A stretch of DNA of 64,000 nt, taken from assembly GCA_965221465.1 (NCBI GenBank), contig OZ244892.1:1-64000 (forward strand), given 5' to 3'. The notes under the pieces were generated by a model. The model was given only the letters and a program-made list of their open reading frames with translations, was not told the origin of the DNA and made no database searches. The translations under genes and the position numbers were made by a program. The DNA comes from Azophilus sp965221465. Lineage in GTDB: Bacteria; Pseudomonadota; Gammaproteobacteria; Pseudomonadales; Azotimanducaceae. Shown here piece by piece: positions 9,136 through 17,908 of this stretch. How positions within the stretch are numbered: position 1 is the first letter of the stretch; every line of letters starts with the position of its first letter.

Positions 9136-10193
9136 TACTTGGCGTAAGCTACCCGATCGCCCCTGAGGATGCCGTACCAGATCGTATCTCCGATCTTGAG
9201 GGCAGTCGTCGTTGCGCCAAAATTGTCTGACGCCTTGCGCTCCCGGACCTGGATGATCTCCATCGACTCGGGGTCGAGTTCGATGATTCTGGAATCCATG
9301 GCACAAACCCTGTCGCCGTTCTGAAGGCAGGCTGACGAAATCATCATGTCGTCGACGTGGCCGGAGATGAGCAGCGTACCTTCCGGCGTCCAATGGACAT
9401 TGTCTGCCAGACTGACAGGCAGTTTGGTACTGGCACGAGGCAGAATCTCGGCTGCGGCCGCGGACCGCGGCACGCGGGTCACATCGCCCTTGCTGGAGGA
9501 ATTGATGTACAGCCACTGGCCGTCCTTGGAAGCTGCGATGCCGTTGTTCGAGGAAAGCTCGCTTCCAGCGACGATCTCGAGTTCCTGGCCGGGAAACCAT
9601 TCGAAAGCAAACCCGCTGTTTTCGCCTGCCATCATTCTGGGGAAAAGATCGGGCATGGTTTTGTCGAAGCTGATGGAAATAGCCAAACCACCGTCGGGTA
9701 GCGTGGCCACCGCATTGCCAAAGAGACGATCGCCCAAATGGATACAGCCCTTCCATCGGGCTGAAGGTGTCGGTCCGGTGGTGTCCAGATCGTACACTTC
9801 GACCGATTCTCGTCCATCGTGATTGACGACATAGAGGTCGTGTGTCCCACTCTCATGAAGTCGAACGGCGATTCCGTGCGCGTAGCGCCTGGCGGGTTCC
9901 AGGGCCGATGGGCAGGCATCGAAGGGTGGGGCGATGGGTTCGCCGGCAGCCGGGTAGACGATGTCCATGAGCTGCGAGGATTTCGACTCGATGTTGACGA
10001 CAGAAAGACCTTCACCACTCGCGACCAACCACGGCGTACCCTTTATGTGCACCAGGTCTTCGGCATTCTCGGGACCGCAGACAAAGTGCAACCCAGCCTC
10101 GGGGGCGCAGGTTTTTTCAGTTTCATCCGCCAGGCAGTGTTGCACCGGGACGGCGGAAACAATCGTGACGAGAGCGAGGTGAGTGATCTTCAC
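9132..10193 (-). CDS. Paraoxonase-like lactonase/arylesterase, secreted
   Basis: A 353-residue paralogue of the protein at 4455-5552. The start is GTG 10193 (MKITHLALVT), with AGGAG about 8 nt upstream and a typical Sec signal ending near QHCLA. In-frame sequence further upstream reads through the preceding gene and is not coding. The paraoxonase-type metal ligands are kept: Glu45-Asp46, His106, Asn160, Asn217 and Asp264-Asn265. Unlike its paralogue it has no clear lipobox and may be soluble in the periplasm. It follows the MFS gene at 10220 by 26 bp and is probably co-transcribed with it. Role: likely lactone or ester hydrolysis; substrate unknown. Confidence 0.8.
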   Translation of the reverse strand: MKITHLALVTIVSAVPVQHCLADETEKTCAPEAGLHFVCGPENAEDLVHIKGTPWLVASGEGLSVVNIESKSSQLMDIVYPAAGEPIAPPFDACPSALEPARRYAHGIAVRLHESGTHDLYVVNHDGRESVEVYDLDTTGPTPSARWKGCIHLGDRLFGNAVATLPDGGLAISISFDKTMPDLFPRMMAGENSGFAFEWFPGQELEIVAGSELSSNNGIAASKDGQWLYINSSSKGDVTRVPRSAAAAEILPRASTKLPVSLADNVHWTPEGTLLISGHVDDMMISSACLQNGDRVCAMDSRIIELDPESMEIIQVRERKASDNFGATTTALKIGDTIWYGILRGDRVAYAKY

Positions 10194-10219
10194 TTGAGCA
10201 TCTCCTGAAATCGATCTGG

Positions 10220-11560
10220 CTAGTCTTCTCGCCAGGTTGTCTTGAAGAGAAACACGGCGCCGACGACCAGTGCAGGCACCACGAAAATCGACAGGAGCGT
10301 GTACATGTCGAAGCCCGATGAAATCGCGGCGCCTGCCAGGGCCGGGGATAAAATGGCGCCGACTCTGCCGAAGCCCGCAGCACACCCCACGCCTGTACTG
10401 CGAACACTCGATGGGTAGGCTTGCGTTGCCATCGCATACATCGCTGCGGTTACGCTGGACAGCGTCATCCCCAGCAGAAAAACGAGGCTGAACAAGAAGA
10501 ACAATTCCTGTGGTTCGGCAACAATCCAGAGCAACAGCGTCGCAACAGCAATTGCCAAACAAGTAGAAAGCAGGATGTTGAGTGGCAGTCTCGTACTCAG
10601 GTAAGCAAGAAGCCAGGCGCCGGTCAGCCCCCCGAAGGAAAAGTAGGTCAATGCGAAAATGCCGTCGCTTTGCGTAAATCCGTTGGTTGCGAATAGTGTT
10701 GGCATCCAGTTGGAGAGAAGATAACCCGCCCAGAAGGCGGAGAAAAAAGCGGTCCAGATAAAGAGCGTTCGCGTCCGCAAGCGCTTGTTGAACAGTTGAA
10801 TGACGCTGGCCTTGTTTTGCGATTGCTCGTCTTGCTGCGCGGGCCGGGTCGGCAGTGCGCTCAATGCGCCGAGTTTCACCCGGGCGAAGAGCGCGTTTAC
10901 CCTGGCAAGTCGTCCGGCGTCGCTGCCCTGGCGTCGCACCAGAAACTGGATCGATTCAGGGAGGGCCAGCAGCGCAACGAGGCAAAGCGCGGCGGTGAAG
11001 TAGCCGCCGTACAGGAAGACGTGTGTCCAGCCATTGTTCTCGATGGCCATGTTGGCAATGGGACCCGCGAGTGCAGTGCCTACCGGAGCGCCGGAGGTGG
11101 TGACGATGACAATCAGGCTCTTGTATCGCTGCGGGGCGTATTCCGAGCTGATCGAGGCGACATTGGCCATGACTGCCCCGATACAGAGCCCGGTAGCAAA
11201 GCGTGCTGCAATGAGTGAGCCAACAGACCAGGCATAAGGGGTGAGCAGCATCGAGGCTGCCATCAAGGCGAGAAAAACCACCGTGACCGTACGACGCCCG
11301 TATTTGTCGCCCAACGGCGCGAGGAACAGACCACCGATGGCCATGCCGACCAGCAACGAGGAAAAGATGACGCCCAACTCGGCAGAATCGAGCTGCCACG
11401 CCGCACTGACTGCCGGGGCGGCATAGGCCATGGAGACCAGGTCGTAGCCGTCGGCTACGTTGATCAGGAAGCAGAGCAGGATTATCCCGAAGTGCCCGCG
11501 TGTAAACGAAGCCTCGTTCAGCCGGGTGCCGATGTCTGAATGCGTGATTGACTGGTTCAT
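10220..11560 (-). CDS. MFS transporter, aromatic acid:H+ symporter-like
   Basis: A 446-residue inner-membrane transporter. The first helix carries VADGYDLVSMAYAAP, a form of the DGYD motif of the aromatic acid/H+ symporter (AAHS) family that includes PcaK and BenK. GDKYGRR is the motif between helices 2 and 3. This supports uptake of an aromatic or alicyclic carboxylate. The start at 11560 (MNQSITHS) is preferred to an ATG at 11617, which adds 19 residues with no family-like content; neither has a strong ribosome site. It is divergent from the Rieske oxygenase gene and upstream of a paraoxonase-like gene. Confidence 0.85.
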   Translation of the reverse strand: MNQSITHSDIGTRLNEASFTRGHFGIILLCFLINVADGYDLVSMAYAAPAVSAAWQLDSAELGVIFSSLLVGMAIGGLFLAPLGDKYGRRTVTVVFLALMAASMLLTPYAWSVGSLIAARFATGLCIGAVMANVASISSEYAPQRYKSLIVIVTTSGAPVGTALAGPIANMAIENNGWTHVFLYGGYFTAALCLVALLALPESIQFLVRRQGSDAGRLARVNALFARVKLGALSALPTRPAQQDEQSQNKASVIQLFNKRLRTRTLFIWTAFFSAFWAGYLLSNWMPTLFATNGFTQSDGIFALTYFSFGGLTGAWLLAYLSTRLPLNILLSTCLAIAVATLLLWIVAEPQELFFLFSLVFLLGMTLSSVTAAMYAMATQAYPSSVRSTGVGCAAGFGRVGAILSPALAGAAISSGFDMYTLLSIFVVPALVVGAVFLFKTTWRED

Positions 11561-11752
11561 GGGGCGCTTCGATTGTGGCCAGGACAATTGTAAGGGATTG
11601 AAAAGAGAAGGGTGCATAAACCGTTATTTTTTCGTTGACCGCTGACCCGGGTCGGAGGAATGTCCTGCTTGTAAAGATTTTGTCCGCGTTGCTCGTGATA
11701 CATTTCGTGGCGGATTCTCGTGCCGACTGCCATTCGTTCGGAGGATTTCAGT
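11561..11752. promoter_or_regulatory. Divergent intergenic region with Rieske ribosome site
   Basis: This 192-bp gap between the AAHS-like MFS gene (leftward) and the Rieske oxygenase gene (rightward) should contain both promoters. A strong ribosome binding site GGAGGA at 11740-11745 sets the oxygenase start. No clear operator dyad was seen. Confidence 0.45.
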
Positions 11753-12949
11753 ATGCGACAAGATCAAGTCAACGAATACCTGCGCAATTACAAGCGGATC
11801 GGCAAAGACAACGACCCGCAAATGGCGGAGCACTGCATGAAGGTGCCCCTCGAGTTCTACAACTCCGACCGGTACGCGCAACGCGAACGCGAAATCCTGA
11901 TGACCACCCCGTTGATGCTCGCGCACTGCGACCAGATGCGAAATCCTTACGACTACCTGGTCCGGCAGATGATTGGCAAGTCCATTCTTCTCACTCGCGA
12001 TCGCGAAGGAAAAACACACGCATTCCTGAATGCGTGCCGGCATCGTGGGCATGAACCCGCTCAGGGTTGCGGTAACAGAAAGCGCTTTACTTGTCCGTAT
12101 CACTCCTGGACCTACAACATAAAAGGCGAACTGGTTGCTATGCCGTTTCCCAAGAGCTATGCAGGAGTGGATTTCACCAGATTGGGCTTGACGGAACTGC
12201 CTTGCGAGGAACGCCACGGATTCATCTGGGTCGTTCTGACACCTGGGTTGCCGATCGATGTCGAAGAGCATCTCGGCGTTCTGGACTCCGAGTTGGCTGA
12301 CTGGGGCTATGAAGACGCGCGCTGCATAGACTTCAGTGAGGACGTGCTGGAATCCAACTGGAAATCAACCGGCGAAGGTTTCCTGGAGTCGCTCCACCTG
12401 CCGACGATACACGCGAACACCTTTGCGTCGATGAGGACCTCGGATCTCGAGCTCAGTCATACGGAAAGGAGAGGGATTCACCTCGTCAAGAACCCGCTGT
12501 CCAAAGATGCGGACGAACTGGCTGCCATGGGCGATCCCGATAGCGTGATCGACGTAAACAAACCGGGCTGGCAGATGGAGTTTCTCACCTACGGCGCGCT
12601 TGCCTACTGGATCTTTCCCAACACCTACCTGGGCAACCATCCGTCGAACGGCGGTATGTCTTTTACCAGCTACCAGCCTGGCCCGACACCGGCGTCCAGC
12701 ATCGTGCGGATTCACTACCTGGTCAGGGGTGAGATCGCTGACGACCCGGCCAACGCGGAACTTCTGGAGACGATGAGGCCCATGGTGATCAAGGCGATCA
12801 TCGAGGAAGACGGCCCGGCACTGTCCAGTTGTGGCCGCGGCATTCGCACTGGCGTCGAGGATGTCATCATCGGTCGCAACGAGCTGGGTGTGCAGATGAT
12901 GATGCAGACCATGGCCGATGCGACGGACTGCAAACTTTCCACTTTATAG
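11753..12949 (+). CDS. Rieske non-haem iron oxygenase, alpha subunit
   Basis: A 398-residue ring-hydroxylating-type oxygenase. The Rieske [2Fe-2S] ligands are Cys95, His97, Cys114 and His117 (NACRHRGH and CPYHSW). The catalytic-domain facial triad starts at His215 and His220 in LESLHLPTIH. The residue that bridges the two metal centres is Glu212 rather than Asp, as in carnitine-oxygenase-like members. It should use O2 and NAD(P)H-derived electrons to hydroxylate, demethylate or cleave an organic substrate in the cytoplasm. No reductase, ferredoxin or beta subunit is encoded nearby. It heads a rightward operon with an SDR, an AraC regulator and possibly an epimerase-like gene. Confidence 0.9.
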   Translation: MRQDQVNEYLRNYKRIGKDNDPQMAEHCMKVPLEFYNSDRYAQREREILMTTPLMLAHCDQMRNPYDYLVRQMIGKSILLTRDREGKTHAFLNACRHRGHEPAQGCGNRKRFTCPYHSWTYNIKGELVAMPFPKSYAGVDFTRLGLTELPCEERHGFIWVVLTPGLPIDVEEHLGVLDSELADWGYEDARCIDFSEDVLESNWKSTGEGFLESLHLPTIHANTFASMRTSDLELSHTERRGIHLVKNPLSKDADELAAMGDPDSVIDVNKPGWQMEFLTYGALAYWIFPNTYLGNHPSNGGMSFTSYQPGPTPASSIVRIHYLVRGEIADDPANAELLETMRPMVIKAIIEEDGPALSSCGRGIRTGVEDVIIGRNELGVQMMMQTMADATDCKLSTL

Positions 12950-12958
12950 GTTTTTGGG

Positions 12959-13906
12959 ATGAGCACTGCATTTGGCGCAGAATCCACGACCACGGAGGTT
13001 CTGGAGGGGCACGATCTCAGCGGTAAAACCGCAGTTGTTACCGGTGGGTCTGCGGGGTTGGGTCTGGAAACAGGGCGAGCGCTGGCTGCCGGCGGTGCGC
13101 GCGTCGTGATGATGGCACGCAGTACCGAAAAACTGGAGCAGGCATTGCACGCCGTGCGCAAGCACCTGCCACAGGCGGTATTCGAGGCACGCCAGATGGA
13201 TCTGGCCGACCTGTCGAGCGTGCGAGCGGCGGCCGGTCGGTTGCTCGACGATCACCCCCGAATTGACCTCTTGATCGACAATGCCGGCGTGATGGCTTGT
13301 CCGTTCGATCGCACCGTCGATGGTTTTGAACTGCAATTGGCCACCAATCATCTGGGTCACTTCGTGTTCACCTGCAAGCTGGTACCGGCTTTGTTGGCGG
13401 CAGCGCCATCCCGGGTGGTCGTGCTGACTTCTTCCGGACACAAACGCGGCGGTATCCTGTTCGACGACCCCAACTTCGAACGCCAGGGCTACGACAAATG
13501 GCGTGCGTACGGTCAGGCGAAAACTGCCAATGCGCTCTTTGCAGTGGGATTGAATGCTCGTCTGTCGGACAAAGGCGTGACAGCCAATGCCGTGCACCCG
13601 GGTTTGATCGTTACAGAACTGGGCCGACACCTGGACGATTCGGACAAGGCCGCTTTGCAGGCACGAACTTCCAGCCGCGCGCAAATGTTCAAAAGTGTCG
13701 AGGCCGGTGCGGCGACCAGCGTCTGGGCGGCAGTCAGTCCAGACCTGGAAGGGCGGGGTGGGCTGTATCTCGAAGACTGTCAGGTGGCCGATTGCACGAG
13801 CAATGAAGCAGGTACTGGTTATGCACCCCATGCCTTGGATCCGCAAATGGCGGACAAGTTGTGGGGCCTTTCGGAGGAACTCGTCGATGAGCAGTTCGGC
13901 TGGTAG
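12959..13906 (+). CDS. Short-chain dehydrogenase/reductase, retinol-dehydrogenase-like
   Basis: A 315-residue classical SDR. The cofactor motif is TGGSAGLG near residue 28, a DNAGVM segment stands in place of NNAG, and the catalytic YGQAK (YxxxK) is clear. It should oxidise or reduce a hydroxyl or keto group with NAD(P). It begins 10 bp after the Rieske gene, and its 3-prime end overlaps the AraC gene by 20 bp, so the three are one operon. It could act on the dihydrodiol or hydroxyl product of the oxygenase. Another SDR at 20792 shares its N-terminal layout (EVL.G.DL.GKT). Confidence 0.9.
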   Translation: MSTAFGAESTTTEVLEGHDLSGKTAVVTGGSAGLGLETGRALAAGGARVVMMARSTEKLEQALHAVRKHLPQAVFEARQMDLADLSSVRAAAGRLLDDHPRIDLLIDNAGVMACPFDRTVDGFELQLATNHLGHFVFTCKLVPALLAAAPSRVVVLTSSGHKRGGILFDDPNFERQGYDKWRAYGQAKTANALFAVGLNARLSDKGVTANAVHPGLIVTELGRHLDDSDKAALQARTSSRAQMFKSVEAGAATSVWAAVSPDLEGRGGLYLEDCQVADCTSNEAGTGYAPHALDPQMADKLWGLSEELVDEQFGW

Positions 13907-14990
13907 CAACAAAGCCACGGTACGGGACTCTGCAGTGATCGATGCGGACCGCCTGCAGATACTGGAGACGGAATTTCGACCGTTCAATGACACCATGGAG
14001 GCTCTGACCAGTATCCACGGAACGACAGACCAGGTTCTCCACGAGTCCGGGCGCAAGGGTTTGTGGAGCGTCAGTTGCGATGGCCACGGTCTGCGCCGGG
14101 ATTTTGCTCCGCCTATGGGCAGGGGTTTCAGAGAACGCGTCAAATTGAACGACGATCTGATCATGACGCTTTGCCTGATAACACCCCGCTATCCTCTTTC
14201 TCACCGACTCGTGCACGACAGGTCGGTAACCTTCGGAACCCAGTTGCATGCGGCCAGGGAAGTGACGCCGATCCACAATACTGAAGAAGACAATCTCATG
14301 GTGCTCGGGGCGCTCTTCGGGAAAACCGAGTCGGAATACGTGATGCTCCCGAACGAGACGTTTACGGCTGTCAACTTCATGTCGTCGCACGGCGACAATT
14401 CCAGGGTCATGGGAATCATGACACCGAACCTCGGCGCCTTGCTCGATGATTGCATTGCGGAGGAGTCATCCGGGTTGGACACGTGCTTCACCCATCACAA
14501 AGCCAACATTGCGATGCGCCACTGCACGAACGAGATCCTGAGCTCGACCTACTCCGGTCGTTTGCGGTTCGACTACCTGCGCGCCAAGGCGGGTGAGTTG
14601 ATCTGCCACCTCGAAGACCAGTGCGGGCAACTCAGCCACGAGAAAACCCAGGCGCCCTACAAACTCATCCAATCCGACCGCGATTTACTGCTTACCGTCA
14701 CTGACAACATTCGCAAAAACCCCGGGGGCGACTTCAGAATAACAGTGCTTGCTCAGGAGGCCGGGATGAGCGAAAGCCGACTGATGGCCGTTTTCAGAAA
14801 GTACTTCAACGAGTCGATTCACCAGTATGTCGTGCGCGTTCGCATGGACTATGCAAAGAAGCTGTTGACAGAAACCGATCTCTCGATCAGAGACGTGGCA
14901 GAACGCACGGGGTATCGCGATCTCAGTGGCTTCGGTCGGGCTTACAGGAAATTCTATGGTGTGGGTCCGTCAGTCCAGAGGAACATGTAG
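13887..14990 (+). CDS. AraC-family transcriptional regulator
   Basis: A 367-residue regulator. The C-terminal 100 residues contain the two helix-turn-helix units of AraC/XylS proteins (LAQEAGMSESRLMAVFRKYF and VAERTGYRDLSGFGRAYRKF). The N-terminal 250 residues are a presumed ligand-sensing domain without a recognisable motif. The start at 13887 has GGAGGA 8 nt upstream and overlaps the SDR gene; in-frame sequence further upstream is out-of-frame SDR. It is a clear paralogue of the regulator at 62874-63932 over most of its length (both have GRKG or PRKG and GLRRDF segments). It probably controls its own operon or a neighbouring one. Confidence 0.9.
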   Translation: MSSSAGSNKATVRDSAVIDADRLQILETEFRPFNDTMEALTSIHGTTDQVLHESGRKGLWSVSCDGHGLRRDFAPPMGRGFRERVKLNDDLIMTLCLITPRYPLSHRLVHDRSVTFGTQLHAAREVTPIHNTEEDNLMVLGALFGKTESEYVMLPNETFTAVNFMSSHGDNSRVMGIMTPNLGALLDDCIAEESSGLDTCFTHHKANIAMRHCTNEILSSTYSGRLRFDYLRAKAGELICHLEDQCGQLSHEKTQAPYKLIQSDRDLLLTVTDNIRKNPGGDFRITVLAQEAGMSESRLMAVFRKYFNESIHQYVVRVRMDYAKKLLTETDLSIRDVAERTGYRDLSGFGRAYRKFYGVGPSVQRNM

Positions 14991-15042
14991 TGGTTGTTTC
15001 AGCTGGGATGACAGCCGTGCGGCACAAAATAACCATTGGTCA

Positions 15043-15058
15043 TGTCTCTAATGAGACA
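15043..15058. promoter_or_regulatory. Inverted repeat upstream of epimerase-like gene
   Basis: A perfect 6-bp inverted repeat, TGTCTC-TAAT-GAGACA, lies 53 bp after the AraC stop and 85 bp before the epimerase-like ATG. There is no T-run after it, so an operator is more likely than a terminator. It suggests the epimerase-like gene has its own regulated promoter. Confidence 0.4.
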
Positions 15059-15143
15059 ATGTCATTTCATTTGTATGAGGATTCGCAGCATACTCACCTG
15101 CAAGGCAGGTTGAAGTCCAGATAGCGAACCATTGGGGTAAATC

Positions 15144-16121
15144 ATGGCACAACTCGAAGGCAAACGTATTCTCGTCACCGGCGCTACCGGTAAGGTTGGT
15201 GTGCCCATGTGCGAACGGTTGATTGCGGCCGGGAACGAAGTCTGGGGTATATCACGGATGACCGATGAACACAGAAAGAAGCGGCTTGACGATGCCGGTG
15301 TTCATACGCGTCGGGTCGAGCTCGTGGATCCGGATTTTTCTGAACTGCCGGAAGACTTCGACCACGTCATCCACCTCGGTGGCGAAGTCTGCAAGGGTGG
15401 CGAGACAGGCGTCTACATGCCGAGCGGGGAAGGCTTCACGATTGCAAACCAGGTCAACGGTGAGGGGACGGGTTTGCTGATGTCCCGTTTCCGCAATGCC
15501 AAGTCGATTCTGGTGGTCAGTTCGACGGGCATTTTTGAACAGCGCTCGGCCGATCGATTCGATGAGGTTGAAGACGAAGACGGTCGATTTGGCCCATTTC
15601 ACGCCGCCGCACCGCAGTACAGCGCATCGAAGAATGCCCAGGAAGTCGTTGCCCGGTTCTGTGCTCGGGAATTTGGTTTACCAACCACGATTGCCCGCTT
15701 GGGTTGTCAGGTGAGTTCAATCGACCAGGGGCTGGCTTCCGGGTATATCGGTCTTGTTGCGGCAGGCATGCCTTTCCCCGGGTTTCACGCTGACCGCCCC
15801 TCGCTCTGGCAGTACATTCACGACGACGATATTTTCGATCAACTTGCGGGGTTGCTCGACATCGCCTCGATCGCCCCTGAGACCTTCAATTGGACGGGCC
15901 CGGATTTCGTCGATATTCGCGACGTGGCCAGGCACATCGCCAAGCGGTTGGGCAAGCCGGAGCCGGAGTTCATTCAGGATCCCTGGGGACTGATGACGAC
16001 GTTGACCGACACGTCGAAGCTCGCCGAGATGGTAGGCCCCTGTAAGGTGGGCTGGCAAGAGGCCTTCGATCGGGTCATTGACGACATCATGCCGGAGTAT
16101 CCGCGGGTCGCACGGGGTTGA
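15144..16121 (+). CDS. NAD(P)-dependent epimerase/dehydratase-like extended SDR
   Basis: A 325-residue extended SDR. It has a GATGKVG glycine motif near the N-terminus, a serine-rich strand (VVSSTGIF) and the catalytic YSASK (YxxxK). The closest relative in the window is the protein at 35787-36758; they share GNEVWGI or DNEVWGI, QYIHDDDI and VGPCK..W.EAFDRVID. The substrate is unlikely to be a nucleotide sugar in this setting; a dehydrogenase or reductase step on a ring compound is more probable. It lies 153 bp after the AraC gene and may be a separate transcript. Confidence 0.85.
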   Translation: MAQLEGKRILVTGATGKVGVPMCERLIAAGNEVWGISRMTDEHRKKRLDDAGVHTRRVELVDPDFSELPEDFDHVIHLGGEVCKGGETGVYMPSGEGFTIANQVNGEGTGLLMSRFRNAKSILVVSSTGIFEQRSADRFDEVEDEDGRFGPFHAAAPQYSASKNAQEVVARFCAREFGLPTTIARLGCQVSSIDQGLASGYIGLVAAGMPFPGFHADRPSLWQYIHDDDIFDQLAGLLDIASIAPETFNWTGPDFVDIRDVARHIAKRLGKPEPEFIQDPWGLMTTLTDTSKLAEMVGPCKVGWQEAFDRVIDDIMPEYPRVARG

Positions 16122-16128
16122 GCGTTAT

Positions 16129-17103
16129 TCACACGAATTGAGGCAGAGCAGCCGATGTCAGTTGCTGCCTTACGTCGTCGGGAATCGGCTGTATACGGCG
16201 GACTTCGAGGTCGAGACACAAGCCGATATGGTCGCTGACACCGAGCAGGGTGCCGCTGTCCCGGGAGAAAAACCACCTGCGCGTCTGACGCGATTTCTCT
16301 GCGATTGCGATATCTGCGCATAGACAGGTGATGGTCTCGCCCACGGTCGGGATCTGTGTCTCCGTCATGCGGGCCTCGATCATGGCCCAGCCATATCGGC
16401 GGCCTTGCCGGTCGGTTCTGACAGTCGGTTCCTTTGGGATACCCTCCGCATCGTCAGTCTGCCGGTAGGCGATGACCGAGAGGTCCAGTTCCTCCTCGAG
16501 CCAGCCTCTCGGGTCGCAGTCCTCGGGCGTTACGATACTTTCCCATCGACCATTGAACTCCGAATCCCGATTGTCGGGAACGAGGTCAATCAGTTCATCG
16601 AACGAAACTCGACGAAGGGGCGTGCGAGCAATCGATCGAGGACGGCCATGTTCGGGCAGGTCGATGGTGAACGCGCTCATCGTTTCCTCGTCGCACTCGA
16701 TACCAATCCTGCGTCGGGACTCGTTTTCGATGCGGGTGCTGGTCATGATGTACGAGGCAGCAACTTCGTCGCGTTCGATGTTTCTGACCTCCAGATAGGC
16801 GGTGAGCCCTTCGTCGACATCGAGAGCGGCGTTGGCGACCAGGCCCCCATGGGTGTTGAGCGGCGCGCCCAGAAATTGTTCGCGATGGTAGCGGACGTGG
16901 GTGTCAGCGCGACGTACGGTCGATTTCGAGTCGGGTCGGATACCGATTCGTTTCATCAGCGCCGCATTGGCTTGCACGGCTCTCCGGGCATAGTGCCGGA
17001 CGTTCACATGCCCGAGGGTATCGATCTCCGATTCACCGACGACTGATTCGTGTAGAAGAAAAGAATGGTCACGCCAGCTCAATTCAGCTTTCCTGAGCGT
17101 CAT
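16129..17103 (-). CDS. Double-hotdog acyl-CoA thioesterase-like protein
   Basis: A 324-residue protein with two hotdog-fold halves. The first half carries EIDTLGHVNVRHYARRA near residues 26-41, similar to the DxxGHxNN.xY motif of 4-hydroxybenzoyl-CoA thioesterases. It probably hydrolyses an acyl-CoA to free CoA and acid in the cytoplasm, or acts as an acyl-ACP thioesterase. Its ATG overlaps the stop of the upstream metallo-hydrolase by 4 bp (ATGA). It ends the leftward group that includes the LuxE-like gene at 17909. A thioesterase could supply the free acid that a LuxE-type enzyme activates; this is inference. Confidence 0.75.
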   Translation of the reverse strand: MTLRKAELSWRDHSFLLHESVVGESEIDTLGHVNVRHYARRAVQANAALMKRIGIRPDSKSTVRRADTHVRYHREQFLGAPLNTHGGLVANAALDVDEGLTAYLEVRNIERDEVAASYIMTSTRIENESRRRIGIECDEETMSAFTIDLPEHGRPRSIARTPLRRVSFDELIDLVPDNRDSEFNGRWESIVTPEDCDPRGWLEEELDLSVIAYRQTDDAEGIPKEPTVRTDRQGRRYGWAMIEARMTETQIPTVGETITCLCADIAIAEKSRQTRRWFFSRDSGTLLGVSDHIGLCLDLEVRRIQPIPDDVRQQLTSAALPQFV

Positions 17104-17810
17104 GTCTGAAAGCGTGGATCGGTAAAGTAGTGCTCGTACTCTTTCGCCGCATCGTCCGATACGACTCGATTATTCTTGCGTTCCTCGCCAAAAGTGGACA
17201 ATTCGTTGTGCCCGGGTACGAACAGGACATCGTCGCCCAGGGGAAAGAGCTTGAGGCGAATGGTTTTCAATAGCTCCAGGTGGTTGAGCGGCGTCTTCGT
17301 GTGACCTATCGCGCCCTTGAACAGGATGTCGCCGACAAAGGCGATGCGAGCTTCCTCACTGAAATAGACGATGCTGCCGGGCGTGTGGCCAGGGCAGTGC
17401 AACGCAGTGAGTGTCTGGTTGCCGATCTGTATCGCGTCCTGGTCTTCGAACCAGGCTTGGGGTCGGTATGACTCTGCTTCGATGCCATACAGCTCTCCCA
17501 TGTTCTTCATGTTCTCCACGAGGGCCTCATCGCCAATGTGCGGGCCGAAAACCGGCACATTCAGAGCGTTGGACAACTGGTTAGCGCCGCCTCCGTGGTC
17601 CCCGTGCCCGTGTGTCACCAGCAGTTTTTCTACCGTGACATTCTCTTCCTCGATGGCGCGTTGGATCTTGTGCGAATCGCCGCCTGGATCGACAACCGCG
17701 CCGAGACGTGTGTCGGCGCACCAGACAAGGGAACAGTTCTGATTGACGCGGGTAATCGGAACCAGTCGGCAATGCAGTTTACTCGCGGTGAGTCGGTTTT
17801 CGAGGGCCAT
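17100..17810 (-). CDS. MBL-fold metallo-hydrolase, glyoxalase II-like
   Basis: A 236-residue metallo-beta-lactamase-fold hydrolase with the intact metal motif THGHGDHGGG near residues 66-75, CPGHTPGS and FVGDILF downstream, and FVPGHNE near the C-terminus. This pattern fits the short glyoxalase II or YcbL type thioester hydrolases. There is no signal peptide, so it is likely cytoplasmic. It is coupled to the hotdog thioesterase gene by ATGA overlap, so two thioester-type hydrolases are made together. It lies 98 bp after the LuxE-like gene. Confidence 0.85.
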   Translation of the reverse strand: MALENRLTASKLHCRLVPITRVNQNCSLVWCADTRLGAVVDPGGDSHKIQRAIEEENVTVEKLLVTHGHGDHGGGANQLSNALNVPVFGPHIGDEALVENMKNMGELYGIEAESYRPQAWFEDQDAIQIGNQTLTALHCPGHTPGSIVYFSEEARIAFVGDILFKGAIGHTKTPLNHLELLKTIRLKLFPLGDDVLFVPGHNELSTFGEERKNNRVVSDDAAKEYEHYFTDPRFQT

Positions 17811-17908
17811 GGCTACGGTGTGTACCAGATGGGTATGGCGTCGGTGTATCTCCGGTGGAGTATACCAACTCGAGCAAATACAATGGGATTCATTATGATC
17901 GTTCCTGT

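Noticed and set aside
17843..17866. Inverted repeat upstream of the glyoxalase II-like gene
   Set aside because: GGTGTATCTCC and GGAGTATACC pair only with a gap and mismatches, so it is too weak to call.
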